This document shows, in pieces, positions 52,534-62,775 of a DNA stretch of 64,000 nucleotides. The DNA is from Acanthosepion pharaonis (lineage: Eukaryota; Mollusca; Cephalopoda; Sepiida; Sepiidae). The position numbers and the translations under genes are program-made. The DNA lies in the NCBI GenBank assembly GCA_903632075.3, contig CAHIKZ030005439.1, positions 382,001-446,000 of the forward strand, in the 5' to 3' direction. The number at the start of each line of letters is the position of its first letter. The first letter of the stretch is position 1. The notes beneath the pieces are model-generated. The model was not told the DNA's origin. It saw only the letters and a list, made by a program, of their open reading frames with translations, and did no database searches.

Positions 52534-53080
52534 AAAAACGAATACCTTCTAAAATACCACCATAAAAGGCGAATATACGCATTATATACAACGCAGATGA
52601 TGTAACATACTTCAGATAAACACAATATTTTAAACTAAACAAATAAGATAACTAATCTCCGAAAAATATAAATAAATAAATAAACCAATTAAATAAATAA
52701 TAAACAAATTAACAAACTATGAATGCACACATAAACACAAGTAAATGTAATAATAATCATAATAATCAACAACAAATGATGTGAAGTTATTATGCAACTT
52801 TACAATTGTTTATCATAGTATAAATAATTAAAAATACGAATGTCTTGTAAAAAAACACCATGAAAAATGCAAATATATACACTACAACGCAGATAATGTA
52901 ACATACTTTAGATAAAACAACTCGTATAAACTAAGCATATAAAATAACTAAGCTCCGAAAAGAAAAGAAAATGGACAAAAACTAAATAAACAAAAAATTA
53001 AGTAAATAATAAACAAATAAACTAGGAATACACACATAAACTCAAGTAAATGTAATAATAATAACAATCAACAACAAATA
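52534..53080 (+). repeat. Two direct repeats of ~250 bp in the 3' region of the Penelope-like element
   Basis: Copy 1 at about 52,534-52,786 and copy 2 at about 52,830-53,080 share AAAAyGAATrymTTsTAAAA, ACAACGCAGATrATGTAACA, AAATAACTAA.CTCCGAAAA, ACACACATAAAC.CAAGTAAA and AACAATCAACAACAAAT-type blocks. Tandem or LTR-like terminal repeats are common in Penelope-like elements, but these could also be a local duplication. Confidence 0.7.
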
Positions 53081-53454
53081 ATTAAGTAATGATTAATAAA
53101 TAATAATGTTAACAAATAACATAAAATAGCAAGAATTCGGATCTACATTCTGATCGATAATTATTTCTACCCAATAATATCTAGAATAATTTAAAATATA
53201 ACGGTTACTGCCTACCTTATAAACATTAAGAAACTAGAATAAAACTTGCTTTCCATAATGCTTCTTTGACCACCAGTCGAGCGAAAAACAACACCTATGG
53301 CCTGAAAATTAAATTCAAGGATGAAACAAACTTGGTGCTGACTTCTGTGTCTATCGTTTTTATTCCCATACGCTATATTCCTATTGAGCACTTTTATCAA
53401 TAAATATAACATAGTTTAAAACTATATTTTTTTAGTATCTGTCTATATTCTTAA

Positions 53455-53740
53455 GGACACATGTCACAGTGAATAAAAGCGTTAGTTAGATCCAGTGACA
53501 GAACCCAAAGACTGTGAAAGACCCGGTTAAGGCAGTGGAGAACTTTCAGAGAGAAATTAACAGGAGATAACTGATAACTAACATCCATTAAACATGGCAC
53601 GTGGAACTAGAACAGTCTACCCCGGTGAGCGAAATAAAGGGTTCAGTTCGACATTCCAACCACGTACAACGGCCGAAACGTTGTAATAAATATGGCGACA
53701 AAGATGAGGACAATAGTCCGAATAATGTAACTAGTGTATA
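53455..53740 (+). mobile_element. tRNA-derived SINE, family A
   Basis: The head GTCACAGTGAATAAAAGCGT is A-box like; the B-box is decayed. The body has AGGCAGTGGAGAAC, CATGGCACGTGGAACTAGAA and AGGGTTCAGTTCGACATTCC. The tail domain reads GGCCGAAACGTTGTAATAAA and CAAAGATGAGGACAATAGTC. The ordered head, body and conserved tail resemble published cephalopod SINEs. Related copies are at 36,552, 58,736 and 58,910. Confidence 0.65.
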
Positions 53741-54005
53741 TTTTTTTAAATATGTGTTTGTGTGTGTGCGTGTATTTTACGGTAAAAACCAATATTACCT
53801 CAACATGAGTATATTTATTTCAAGCTGGTCTGAACCCAGCCGTCTTGAGCTCTTAAGTGTTTGTCTAGAAGCAGGTATTGGAATTTATTTTCAATATCAG
53901 TTCTCCTCCAAGAGACGCCTTGTTTATGATATTGTGGTTGTGTTGGTGACTGGGGGTTGAGGTACATCCACCTAGATTATATACCAACGGATCTATTACC
54001 TGTAG

Positions 54006-54006
54006 T

Positions 54007-54038
<32 letters not shown>

Positions 54039-54047
54039 GTGTGTGCT

Positions 54048-54082
<35 letters not shown>

Positions 54083-54084
54083 GT
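54006..54084. repeat. (TA)n(TG)n microsatellite
   Basis: TA at 54,017-54,038, TG with interruptions to 54,084. The 54,085-54,540 stretch holds only pyrimidine-rich low complexity. Confidence 0.9.
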
Positions 54085-54559
54085 TTTATGGCAGCAAATA
54101 ATTATTAAAATTACTACAGTAGGAATACAATGCGAAACAAGCATACTCATCACTACAGAAAGACTTGTTATCAGAATGTTTTACGCTAGTTTGAATTATT
54201 AAATGCTTCTTTATGCATATTTATAATACAGATGTTCATTTAGAGGTGCACCGGTAAATTGAACCATGTGGCGCGTGGCATGCAAATCATTGTTCTGCCA
54301 CGGAGCCCTTTGTTTATTGTTTCAATTTTTGAAAAAAATCTTTTTTCCAGTTTTAATTCGTCCCCCTTTTCATATACATTTATTCTTTGTTACCTTTTTA
54401 AAATCCTCATGCTTATCTATTTTTTCCTTTCCTCTTCACCCCCTCTTTTATTTCTCCTACCCTCTCTTTAAAATTCACTGTACTTGTTTTCGCTTTTTTT
54501 TTTTTTTGCTTTTTATCTCCTCTCCTTAACTCCATCTTTATTCTTCCTCGTCTTCCTCC

Positions 54560-54564
54560 CTTCA

Positions 54565-54600
<36 letters not shown>

Positions 54601-54985
54601 TTCTTTGATTTCTGTCGTTTACACATTTCTTTCCGGGTCCTGCCGAGGGACCTAAGGTTAGAAATGGCGTCATGACACTTTCCACTGACAAAAAAAAAAA
54701 AAAAAAGAATTAAATTACATAGATAAAGCCCTTTGTAAGTTGTGGGCTGTACTTGTCAGAACAATTTTTTGTATCTCCTTGAGGCATGGACTTCCAGGAT
54801 CCCTTCAAATAATCTACTGCAATTCTTTTCCAACCAGTCCTAGGGCTCCAACTACAACAGGGATTGTTGATGTTCCCATATGCCACATTTCGATTTCAAG
54901 GTCCTTGTACTTTGACAACTTTTTGAATATCTTTAAAGATACATTGCAGTCAGCAGGGACTGCCATATCAATAAGGAGGCACCGT
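54560..54985 (-). pseudogene. LINE ORF C-terminal domain (C-L-L-I-D-M-A-V-P type) with (AAT)n tail
   Basis: The minus strand reads CLLIDMAVPADCNVSLK, then KKLSKYKDLEIEMWHMGTST, IPVVVGALGLVGKELQ and, after stops, LKEIQKIVLTSTAH (54,975-54,740). This is the conserved C-terminal segment of a widespread LINE ORF (D-V-A-V-P-x-D-x-x-V…K-Y-x-D-L…P-V-V-V-G-A-L-G…A-R-I-L). The restriction-like endonuclease interpretation is established for R2-like elements but is only inferred here. The 3' end on this strand is the AAT run at plus positions 54,565-54,602. Confidence 0.7.
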
Positions 54986-54999
54986 TTTTGTTTTTGTTA

Positions 55000-55002
<3 letters not shown>

Positions 55003-55032
<30 letters not shown>

Positions 55033-55078
55033 CCTTCTTCTTCTTTCTTCTTCTTCTTCTTCTTCTTCTTCTTCTTCT
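55003..55078. repeat. (ATT)n and (CTT)n trinucleotide repeats
   Basis: ATT 55,003-55,032 then CTT 55,033-55,077, just upstream (minus sense) of the LINE fragment. Confidence 0.95.
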
Positions 55079-55840
55079 CCCACTGTTTCTCCTCGCTTCT
55101 TGTTTGCATCTTTTCCCTCTCCCTGCTCCGAAACTCAGACAGTGCGTACTTATTGGCGACAGTTAGCGACATGGCATGCCAACTGTGCTGTTCACTGGGG
55201 CTGGCCAGACCCTCAAACCAACCCAACCGCTTGATTGAGACCGGCGCTCTCTGTTCGCTTGCGTTACCCCCAGACGAATTCCACGCACCAAGTCGACGCC
55301 ACCCTGACCCTTTGCCCCATCCTCATTAGAGAGAAGGACAACGTGCTGTTTTTAACAGTCCAATTCATCGTTGTCCGTATCGTTGCGTCCCGAAATTCTC
55401 ATTAACAATGAATGGATGAACAAATCCTTACGGCGTTTAGCCGCTTTTTTCTCTTGCTCATTAGATGCTCGGCAAAGAAACAGCAAAAATACGGAAGGAC
55501 TTTTGCGCGGGTAGTCGTAAAACAAGAGGAAATTGAGGGAATACAGAGCAGGTGTGTCGGATGCTGACTTTCTCGAAACAATCTTTCTTGTGCATTTTTA
55601 AATACAGTTTTTCGCGATCTTTCGGTATCATTTTTTTTTCTTTGCCTACTCCTATATACCAAATACAAGTGCCGGCACAATTAAATTATTTCCGTCAATT
55701 TCTTATTTCCCTGACACGATGCTTAGTTGGCGCAGCACGCTTATTATTTTTAATGTTCTTTTCTCCACGGCACGATTATTTTGTACTAGGAATTTAATTC
55801 TCGACGGTACATTTATTTGAATTTCTTTATGTGCCACGTC
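55079..55840. other. Unassigned, partly GC-richer
   Basis: 55,080-55,400 is noticeably GC-richer than average and has open frames (ending near 55,329) without a motif I know. It could be an old exon or repeat; no evidence decides. Confidence 0.3.
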
Positions 55841-56810
55841 CCCTCAGGGCATAGGTGATCATGACTTTCTACAACTTTCTGTCCTTTGTCGCGTTTAATA
55901 AACTTTGTCTTTCTGTTATTTCTCCTAAGCCCTGTTCCGCCATCTATCTACCCAAGCTCTTTAAGTTAAGTCATGTGTTGTTTTCCTCTGTTCTACTTGC
56001 CCTCTATCTGTCCCGTGAGTATCAGATTTTCCTAGCCCTCTTTCTTCATTATATGCCCCAAAAACCTCAACTGTCTCTTCCTGGTGTTAAGTATTAGTTT
56101 CCTTGTTTCCATTTTCTCCGAAACTTCGTTGCTCACATGTTCCGTCTATGGTATCCCCAGCATTCTCCTACAGGACCACATTTCTGTTGCTTCATCTTTG
56201 AGGAGATCGCCCAGCACTCACTGCCATACAGGAGGACAGATATCCCATAGCAATTTAGTACTTTTTTCCTTATTTCTTGTGAAATGTTCCTATTTCTTAG
56301 TAATGTGCTTAGCTTTTGGAATGTTTCCTTGGCTATCCAAATACGCCTTCGGATTTCAGTGTCGCTCTTTCCGTCCTCTGTTCAAACATTCCCCAGATAT
56401 TTAAATTTCTGCACTTGTTTCATTTTGGTATCTCCAATTTGCAACTCGCATTTTGGGCATATCCTTTTGCTAAAAGCCAGTTCTTCTCGCGTTTCTTCAT
56501 TATATTCTGTCGGAATTTTTGTAGCTTTCTTTCAGTGTCTTCTGTCAACACTGTGTCATCTGCAAACCTTATGTTGATAGGAGGGCAGATATCACCTAAC
56601 GATTCAATTTTCTCTGATTGTAACGAAGTTATTTTCTGTTTCTTAATAGTTTGCTTAGCTTTTGCAATACATCTTTGGCTATCCTAATGGGCCTTTGGAT
56701 TTCAGTGTCGCTCTTTTAGTCTTCTGTTAAAACACTTCACAGATATTTAAATTTCAGCACTTGTTTGATTTTGCTACCTCCGATGGCACGCTTATTTTAG
56801 AAGTTGAAAA
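55841..56810 (-). pseudogene. LINE reverse-transcriptase palm and connection remnant
   Basis: Minus-strand frames read NIRFADDTVLTEDTERKLQK (about 56,573-56,515), containing the F-A-D-D version of the RT catalytic box. They continue KYLGNV (stop) TEDGKSDTEIRRRI, then IAKETFQKLSTLLRNRNISQ, KVLNCYGISVLLYGSECWAI (about 56,420-56,195). This matches the K-Y-L-G…D-x-E-I-x-x-R-I…Y-G-x-E-x-W arrangement of LINE polymerases. The segment is partly duplicated: plus-strand 56,578-56,790 repeats 56,222-56,440. Stops and shifts are frequent. Confidence 0.75.
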
Positions 56811-57021
56811 TTTACCACTGGCATGATGACTATTTCAGATGACACTTGTGTTTGATATAAAAGAAGGCTTATTTTCTTTCTTAGTTTATACCAATTACGA
56901 ATTTCTTTGAGTAACAAAATTCTTTATTTTCATCTCTTTCTATTACTGTTAAGTTCCTTTTTTTACATGGTGTTCTTTCATTCATTTAAGTTTGTGGTTT
57001 CTCTCCTTATCACCATTACCT

Positions 57022-57023
57022 TT

Positions 57024-57059
<36 letters not shown>

Positions 57060-57085
57060 TTTCTTACGTTTTTCCTTCTTTCTTT
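57022..57085. repeat. (TTTC)n microsatellite
   Basis: TTTC units 57,022-57,063 then degenerate to 57,085. 56,811-57,021 has nothing recognisable. Confidence 0.95.
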
Positions 57086-57244
57086 CTTTTTGTATCACTC
57101 TGGAATCCAATACAAATCAACAATAGCTATACATACATTTCTTTCTTTCAGATTGGCATACACCTCACTACACTTCATACACACACGCATAAATGCGCGC
57201 ATGCACAGACACATGTCTCCTCTCACTTTATTTATCTCTCTCTC

Positions 57245-57270
57245 TTTATCTATCTATCTATCTATCTATC
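57245..57270. repeat. (CTAT)n microsatellite, left of solo LTR
   Basis: The same microsatellite resumes at 57,505; the solo LTR splits it. Confidence 0.9.
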
Positions 57271-57504
57271 TGTTGTGACCAAGTAAATGGTTAAGTAATA
57301 ACAAAAACCAGGTTTGCAGATATATCGTATAGTAAACATTAAGTACACCAGAAGAGTATTACACGACTAGTGGAAGTGTATCGAATGAACTAGCGCTCAA
57401 TCTATTCGACTGTTCCCTGTTCACTGTACCCCGAAGCCTTCTGCCCTACTTATAGTAGGCGGAGGAGTCTAACATAGACTCTTTAGAGGGTGGACACCAC
57501 AACA
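57271..57504. mobile_element. Solo LTR with 5-bp target duplication
   Basis: The 234-bp unit begins TGTTGTGACCAAGTAAATGG and ends GGACACCACAACA, so it is bounded by the inverted TGTTGTG/CACAACA expected of an LTR (TG…CA). CTATC precedes (57,266-57,270) and follows (57,505-57,509) it. Related LTR pieces flank the gag remnant at 37,681-38,050. Absence of internal sequence suggests LTR-LTR recombination. The microsatellite target makes the 5-bp duplication partly ambiguous. Confidence 0.75.

Positions 57505-57554
<50 letters not shown>
57505..57554. repeat. (CTAT)n microsatellite, right of solo LTR
   Basis: About 12 units, then the mariner terminal repeat begins at 57,555. Confidence 0.95.
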
Positions 57555-57555
<1 letters not shown>

Positions 57556-58122
57556 ATAAAGCGTGTTTCATTAAGACGGATCAAAGTCAGCAGTAAATAA
57601 ATCAGTGTTATTGTTGAAAATTTATTTATTTCTCTAGTGGATCATATTATCATATTATTTAATTCACTATGTGTGAAAAATAATATCGCCCAAATATCCG
57701 CCAAGGCTTCGGCGGCACACCTCTACTCGATGTTCAAAATTTTTGATGACATCTCTGCATAGTTTCTCCTCGATCTCACCAATATGCCTTATTATCTCAT
57801 CCTTCAGCTGTTAAATTGTTGTTGGCTTGTTAGCATTAACCTTACTTTTGAGATGATCCCAAATGAAGAAATCTAAAGGCGTCAAGTCTCTCGATCGTGG
57901 TGGCCAATTGATGATGCAACTTGGGAACTTCTCATACAAATTCTGTGTGAACGTCCATTTCGTAATAGGCTTCGATAACTTTAATACGTTGTTTGATTGC
58001 TAATCTTTCCATGGTTGAAATTGCCAAAGACTTAAGTTGTTAAATCTGAAAGAAAAAGAATTAGACGCTTAAACTTAATTCACATTTAAAATCAGTCCAA
58101 ATTATTGGAACACCCTTTATAT
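57555..58122 (-). mobile_element. Mariner-superfamily remnant with terminal inverted repeats
   Basis: The left end TATAAAGCGTGTTTCATTAA and the reverse complement of the right end (ATATAAAGGGTGTTCCAATA) match imperfectly and both adjoin TA. On the minus strand, pieces of a DDE transposase C-terminus are visible. TEFVWEVPKLHHQLATT appears near 57,945-57,895 (the family's W-P-P-R-S-P-D-L region, mutated). RLDAFRFLHLG follows near 57,890-57,858 (for L-D-F-F-L-W). A PPKPWRIFG-type end appears near 57,710-57,690. Only the last third of the gene remains. Confidence 0.65.
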
Positions 58123-58735
58123 GACGAAAGAATTAATGGATTTATTTTTTGATCCGACATTTGTTATTACTTCAACAGTTATTTTAGTGGATACCCGTAT
58201 TTTAAATAGACACCCCATTTTTATAAACAGTATGCATTGCATCTTCCGATCTGCGCATTAGGGAAATTATAATAGCTCTCTGGGAAGGTTTAACCCACAC
58301 CCCACCCCCCTTTGTAGGAGAAACCAACGTTGGATCCGACGTGCCTTGGACCACTCAGCTAAAGAGAACCAACGGCCCAGCAAAATTCTATTTCTCTCTT
58401 ATTGATTTGTTTACATTTCGGATATGAAACTAACCAGATATGGACTATCGAGAAAAAGTTGAACTATATATATATATATATATATATATATGCCTGATAA
58501 ATAATTAAAAGAAATTAACCTTTTGAACTAATGTGACAAATTCACAAGTATATACCTCAATAAGTCCGTCGCCTAATGATTAGCAAAGTATTTATTTTAC
58601 ACAAAAGTATTTATTGTCAACATAATACCCTTCTATGTTAATTCAGCGGGAATATTTCAGATCAAAATTTAACACATTAAACTATTAGACTACGGACTTC
58701 TTCAACCACTTTTACATATATAGTAGACTGGAGTA
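58123..58735. other. Unassigned; possible antisense SINE head
   Basis: 58,318-58,375 read on the minus strand gives TTTAGCTGAGTGGTCCAAGG, A-box like, with a weak B-box. (TA)n at 58,464-58,492. Nothing else. Confidence 0.35.
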
Positions 58736-59140
58736 GACTGTTCTAGTTCCACGTGCCATGTTTAATGGATGTCAGTTATTCGTTATCTCGTATTAATTAC
58801 CCTCTTCAAGTTCTCCACTGCCTTAAGCGGGTGTTGAACACACAGTCTTTGGGTCCTGTCACTGGATATAACTAACGCCTTTATCCACTGTGCCATGTGT
58901 CATTGAGGATACATAGCACGGTGGATAAAGGCGTTAGTGGAGAACTTGGAGAGGGGAATTAACAGGAGATAAACATAGCACCTGGAACTAGAACAGTCTA
59001 CCCCAATGAGCGAAGTAAAGGGTTCAGTTTGATATTCCAACCACCTGAAGAAGGCCGGAGTGTATAATGGCCGAAACGTTGTAATAAATATGGCGACAAA
59101 GGTGAGGACAATAATCCGAATAATGTAAATAATGTAGGAA
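58736..59140. mobile_element. SINE family A inverted pair, head to head
   Basis: The left copy (58,736-58,900, minus strand) runs from the tRNA-like head GGCACAGTGGATAAAGGCGT at about 58,895 down to CATGGCACGTGGAACTAGAA, and stops at TCTACTCC. The right copy (58,915-59,140, plus) starts AGCACGGTGGATAAAGGCGT, lacks about 70 bases after the A-box, and is complete at the 3' side (GGCCGAAACGTTGTAATAAA at 59,069). The left copy preserves the B-box GTGTTCAACACCC. The heads are about 15 bases apart. Confidence 0.7.
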
Positions 59141-59144
59141 GTGG

Positions 59145-59960
59145 CTTGTGAATTTTAATGCATCCAAAACGAAACTGCTGTCATTTACTTACCATAGAGA
59201 TGCGTCTCTGCCTCCTATCAGCCTGGTTGATGTTCAACTCCACGTGAGCGCCTCACTACACCTTCTTGGTCTCACATTTTCCACTGACTTGTACATTGAA
59301 TCAATTGCTGAATATACCGCAAGGAAAGTTGGTTCTCTGTGTCGACCAGAATGTTTTTTCTTGTCTGAGTCCATCCTTCACATCTACAAATCTACCCATT
59401 CATCCATGCATGGAATACTCTTGCCATATATGGTCCGGTTTCCCCGCTGTTCATCTCGAGATTCTCGACAAAATCCAAAATCGGATATGCAATGCGATCG
59501 GTCCTGAGTCGGGGTCTCGACTGCAGTCACTTTCTCACCGACATAATGTGGCTTCTCTCTGTCTTTTCTAAAAAATATTTTCATGGCATCTGCTCTGATG
59601 AGATATTTTCACTTGTGACCCGACTGCATGAATCTAAGCGTGCTACTAGGTATCACCATTTCACTGTCGAATTAAAATATTAAATGTAACCGCTTCTTTT
59701 ACTCTTTTAACCTTCTTCTCTCGCACTTCCCGACAGTGAAACTCCCTTCCTCTTATTTGCCTCCCTGATAATCTTCAAAATTTAAGTGTAATGTCAATCG
59801 ACGTTTTCTGATGGATTGATTCCTGTTCTTCTTTATATACTTCGTTTTTGGTTTTTTTTTATCATTTCCTCAACTCACCTGTCTTTTCCTTTACTTTCAC
59901 TCTCTGTAGCTTCTTGCGTACTAGTGGCATTCCCACATTGCTTGGGGTGAACTGCTTAAA
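59145..59960 (+). pseudogene. LINE polymerase C-terminus and 3' end
   Basis: The longest LINE frame here. 59,148-59,507 reads NFNASKTKLLSFTYHR, SASLHLLGLTFSTDLYIESI (the L-G-x-x-F segment after the RT palm) and RKVGSLCRPECFFLSESILH. A +1 shift then carries EILDKIQNRICNAIGPESGS in the 59,266 frame, another shift FSKKYFHGICSDEIFSLVTR (from 59,553). The 3' untranslated end contains GTGTAATGTCAATCGACGTT (59,787) and the TTGGGGTGAACTGCTTAAAA terminus (59,941). It lies directly after the SINE pair. Confidence 0.75.
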
Positions 59961-60292
59961 AAGGGGGGTTAAGGTTTCATGTAATAAAAGGGAGAAGCCC
60001 TTCGTATTATTGCAAGCAATGTCCCAAAGAGAGAGAAAGAAAGAGAGAGAGAAGTTGGGACGTTTTGTCTGGCCAGCAGTCGATAGCGAAGGGATTAAAT
60101 TCAACGTTTTTTAGCTACAAGTAACACGAATGAGGCTGAAATTTAGCAAAGACGCTGTTTCCAAATTTGATCAAAATCCCCAAAAAATACCGATATAATG
60201 AAGGTGGACAAAAGCGACAACATCGGAATATAGAATCTGACAGCAAAATCTATTCTTTTTATCATTAGATTAACTGATATTGATGACAGACC

Positions 60293-60293
60293 G

Positions 60294-60332
<39 letters not shown>
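60293..60332. repeat. (TA)n microsatellite
   Basis: About 19 TA units; 59,961-60,292 contains a (GA)n run near 60,030 and nothing else. Confidence 0.95.
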
Positions 60333-60336
<4 letters not shown>

Positions 60337-60384
60337 GGTCGTCCTCGAGACCAACAGCCCTGTTAACTTTGTTAACAATGTCAG

Positions 60385-60790
60385 ATTTATTGGTGCGTGG
60401 CCGAGTGGTTAGAACGTTAGATTTCTGAACATGAGACGCGTATCTCTCCATGGTCGATTTGTCAGAAAAGAAACCTTCTGATGTTATCGGACTGCATCGC
60501 GTACGGCACCTTTCGAAAGTGCCTGAAAAACCATACCACGGGTTGGCCCAAGCCTTGTGAGTGAAACTGGGTAAACAGAACTTGAGGGCTGTCGATAGCT
60601 GTGCTAGCACGAAGCCACAAGTCATCGTGGCCGAGGGCTTGAGCGTGGTGGCCTCGTTCAAATTTGCGATCACGCTAGATAACACGCTCTTTCCCAGAAA
60701 CTGTAACTAAATCCTGCTCAGCATAGTTGCAGTATAACCCACAGGTGGGCTCTGTGGGTGTTGAATAAACACAAAATGCGCCTGAGCAAG
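60385..60790 (+). mobile_element. tRNA-derived SINE, family C
   Basis: The head GCGTGGCCGAGTGGTTAGAA is an excellent A-box context, with GGTCGATTTG in the B-box position. The body includes CCATACCACGGGTTGGCCCA, GTGAGTGAAACTGGG and AAGCCACAAGTCATCGTGGC. The antisense translation of this SINE gives the apparent 180-residue frame at 60,143-60,685, which I do not treat as a gene. Partner copy at 24,925-25,215. Confidence 0.7.
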
Positions 60791-60899
60791 CGTCTGCAGC
60801 AGAGATTGACTAGCAGCCCTAGTAATCGGATATCCTCGTATATAATTTATTTGTTTAAGCGTCAATGCAAAACGTCTTACTTTCACTCTATATTTCGCT

Positions 60900-60914
60900 A
60901 CACACACACACACG

Positions 60915-60971
<57 letters not shown>
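60900..60971. repeat. (CA)n(TA)n microsatellite
   Basis: CA 60,900-60,951 with a GAA interruption, TA to 60,971. Confidence 0.95.
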
Positions 60972-61334
60972 GAGAAAATGGATTAAATCCGACAGATTTT
61001 TAATTACTTTGTTTAAACGTTTTTTAGAATCTTTTTTAAAATAGATACTTATATTTGAGTAAATTTTCTTATTTATTTATTTATTTATTAAGCAGTATAT
61101 TTATTTGTTTACATCTCCCGGCCTGAATATCCGAGAATTCTTGTTCGAAAAATATAAAATTTCTTACAAAATTCCTAGAATATTCAGGCCTCTTGATGTA
61201 AATATATAAATATACTGTTTAATAAATAAATCAAATAAGAGTAGCCATTAAAAAATCTAAAAAAAACAAAACAAAAAACGTTTAAATAAATAAATTAAAA
61301 ATCTGTCAGATTTAATCCATTTCCTCATATATAT
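60965..61334. mobile_element. ~370-bp palindrome built from SINE family D
   Basis: The left arm starts GAGAAAATGGATTAAATCCG (60,972) and the right arm ends with its partner TTTAATCCATTTCCTC (61,310-61,325). The arms include ACAGATTTTTAATTACTTTG, AAACGTTTTTTAG, TTTATTTATTAAGCAGTATA and their complements. At the centre, CCCGGCCTGAATATCCGAGA (61,118) and GAATATTCAGGCC (61,178) are the SINE D body motif CGGCCTGAATGTCCGAGA of 1051. No tRNA head remains. TA/TG repeats lie on both sides. Confidence 0.75.
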
Positions 61335-61659
61335 GTGTGTGTCGCAAAAAATAGAGTGAGAGAAAGAAGTTATGCATTGATTAAGTAACAGCGTTGACCT
61401 TTCTCTTTGTGTATGACTATATATTTAGCAACGTCGCATGAAAATAGATCGTGAGCAAAACGGGTCATGCTTGGCGTGATCAAATTATTGGTCATTGATA
61501 TTGGATAACATGACGTGATTTAAAGATAAGGCATGTAACCATGTAACCAATGTAACCAATTAAGTCTACATCGGCTGAAGCTGATATGGACTTGAATAGA
61601 GAACGCGTATATAAAGCAACTAGGAAGTATTCTCCCGTTGTCTTTCTTTTCTTAGGGGG

Positions 61660-62775
61660 TTACAAATACCTAGAAATTTTTGGAAGAGACATTGTCAACC
61701 AGAGATGAATGAAAAAGTCAGCAAAGTATTACTAGAGGCCACATTTTACAGGAGAAAACTGAAGAAAAATATCTGGATAGTCTCTATAAAATTCCGGGTT
61801 GAACTGAATAGGAGAGAAACTCAGAAGCCACAAACAGCATAGCGACGCCCGCGTGACATTGTCGACAGAGTTTATGTGAAAAGAAAGCGGAAGAGAAAGA
61901 CAATTAATCTTATGTAGTCTTCGATGTACTCGAAGGGTACATAAGATGGAGCATAAAATATTACTGGCAACAGATAAAAGGCTGCCCTAAAACGAACAAG
62001 ACGTCTGAAGATAAACTCAGGAAGCACAATGACAAACAGACAAAAATGGAAAGAAAAGCAGATATATGATTATTTCAAAAGACTGTAGAAAAAGAAAACT
62101 AATTAATACATACATGGCTACGCAGAGGAAAACTTAAAAGAGAAACTTAGTTGCCCTTAATAGCAGTCGAAAATATCTCCATGATATCAAATTGTATATA
62201 GGCCAACATAACACACATAAGAGCTGCTAGTGTAGATTGTGTAGAAATAAGGATGAAGCAGTCAACCACATAATCATCGAATGTAGCAAATTGGCCCACG
62301 AAAAATATCAGAATTGGCATGACTGGGTGGGAAAGTTGATTCACTAAGAATTGTTCAAGCAACTGCATTTTAATCACACATATCAATGGCATATACACAA
62401 AGCTGAATCTATCCCAGAAAATGAAACACAAAAATTCCTTGACTTTAAGATTCAAGCAATTCAAGTCAGAAGACAGGATCTGGTAGAAATGAACAAGAAG
62501 AAAACATTACTGCCTGGGGCCTGAAAGTTGAACTGAAAGGAAGTGAAATGTCAGCTAAAGTAATTGCGAAGTATCAAGGTCAGTGATTATCGGAGAGCTG
62601 GGAATAGCACCTAAGACTGTAGGAACTTGCAATTAGAACAACTGCTGGACATATTTCAATAAAAGCTTTATTGATAACAGAATACTAAAGAGAATTCTGG
62701 AGTATTGAGAATACTTATTGAATATTCAGTATAAGCCATCAATTATGTTAGGTCAAAGAAGAAGAAGAAGAAGAT
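61660..62775 (+). pseudogene. LINE ORF C-terminal remnant with zinc-knuckle-like motif and (GAA)n tail
   Basis: Frames contain KVSKVLLEATFYRRKLKK near 61,715-61,770, then CRLCRNKDEAVNHIIIECSK followed by LAHEKYQNWHDWVGKLIH (62,232-62,344). The C-x2-C…H-x4-C motif plus the H-I-I-x-E-C-S-K-L-A context is characteristic of a LINE ORF C-terminus. NETQKFLDFKIQAIQVRRQD then LVEMNKK follows at 62,420-62,500. A last GELGIAPKTVGT (62,595) corresponds to the G-A-L-G segment seen at 54,850. The (GAA)n at 62,756-62,775 would be the 3' tail. Confidence 0.65.

Larger units (their letters stand above)
50400..53435 (+). mobile_element. Penelope-like element, long but decayed copy
   Basis: Coding remnants in order. 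N-terminal part 50,440-50,700 (WMQRTKFAGKIKKN; then, after a (TA)n expansion, DNITKTYRKHQN and IDLDNRIYCITKK). About 320 bases of foreign-looking sequence (50,700-51,015). Reverse transcriptase 51,017-51,780 (KDHTENFKANPTSRFIKPAK; FDIKMGSFDSAKTCE; catalytic box IGLYREDVLII at about 51,499-51,531, where Y-R-D-D is expected). DNSSNETNFNEVKK and WFNPMYNKNIKTHVEK, then IFNRNTVE (51,775-52,045). GIY-YIG remnant 52,215-52,320 (EYIDVTEEHWRQRNYIHKTS, with D for the usual G). A C-terminal LEEKIAIITFPDKHNLL follows. The 3' region has two direct repeats and a terminal block shared with 29,250-29,750. The RT box is mutated and there are many frameshifts, so it is inactive. Assignment to Penelope-like elements rests on RT plus C-terminal GIY-YIG. 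Confidence 0.7.

Noticed and set aside
54240..55330. Host exons in the GC-richer part near 55.1-55.3 kb
   Set aside because: Frames lack recognisable domains, splice context or polyadenylation signal; not strong enough to call.
60143..60685. A 180-residue minus-strand frame similar to a frame at 24,905-25,168
   Set aside because: The similarity is explained by both being SINE family C; the frame crosses a (TA)n tract and the tRNA-like head, so it is not a gene.
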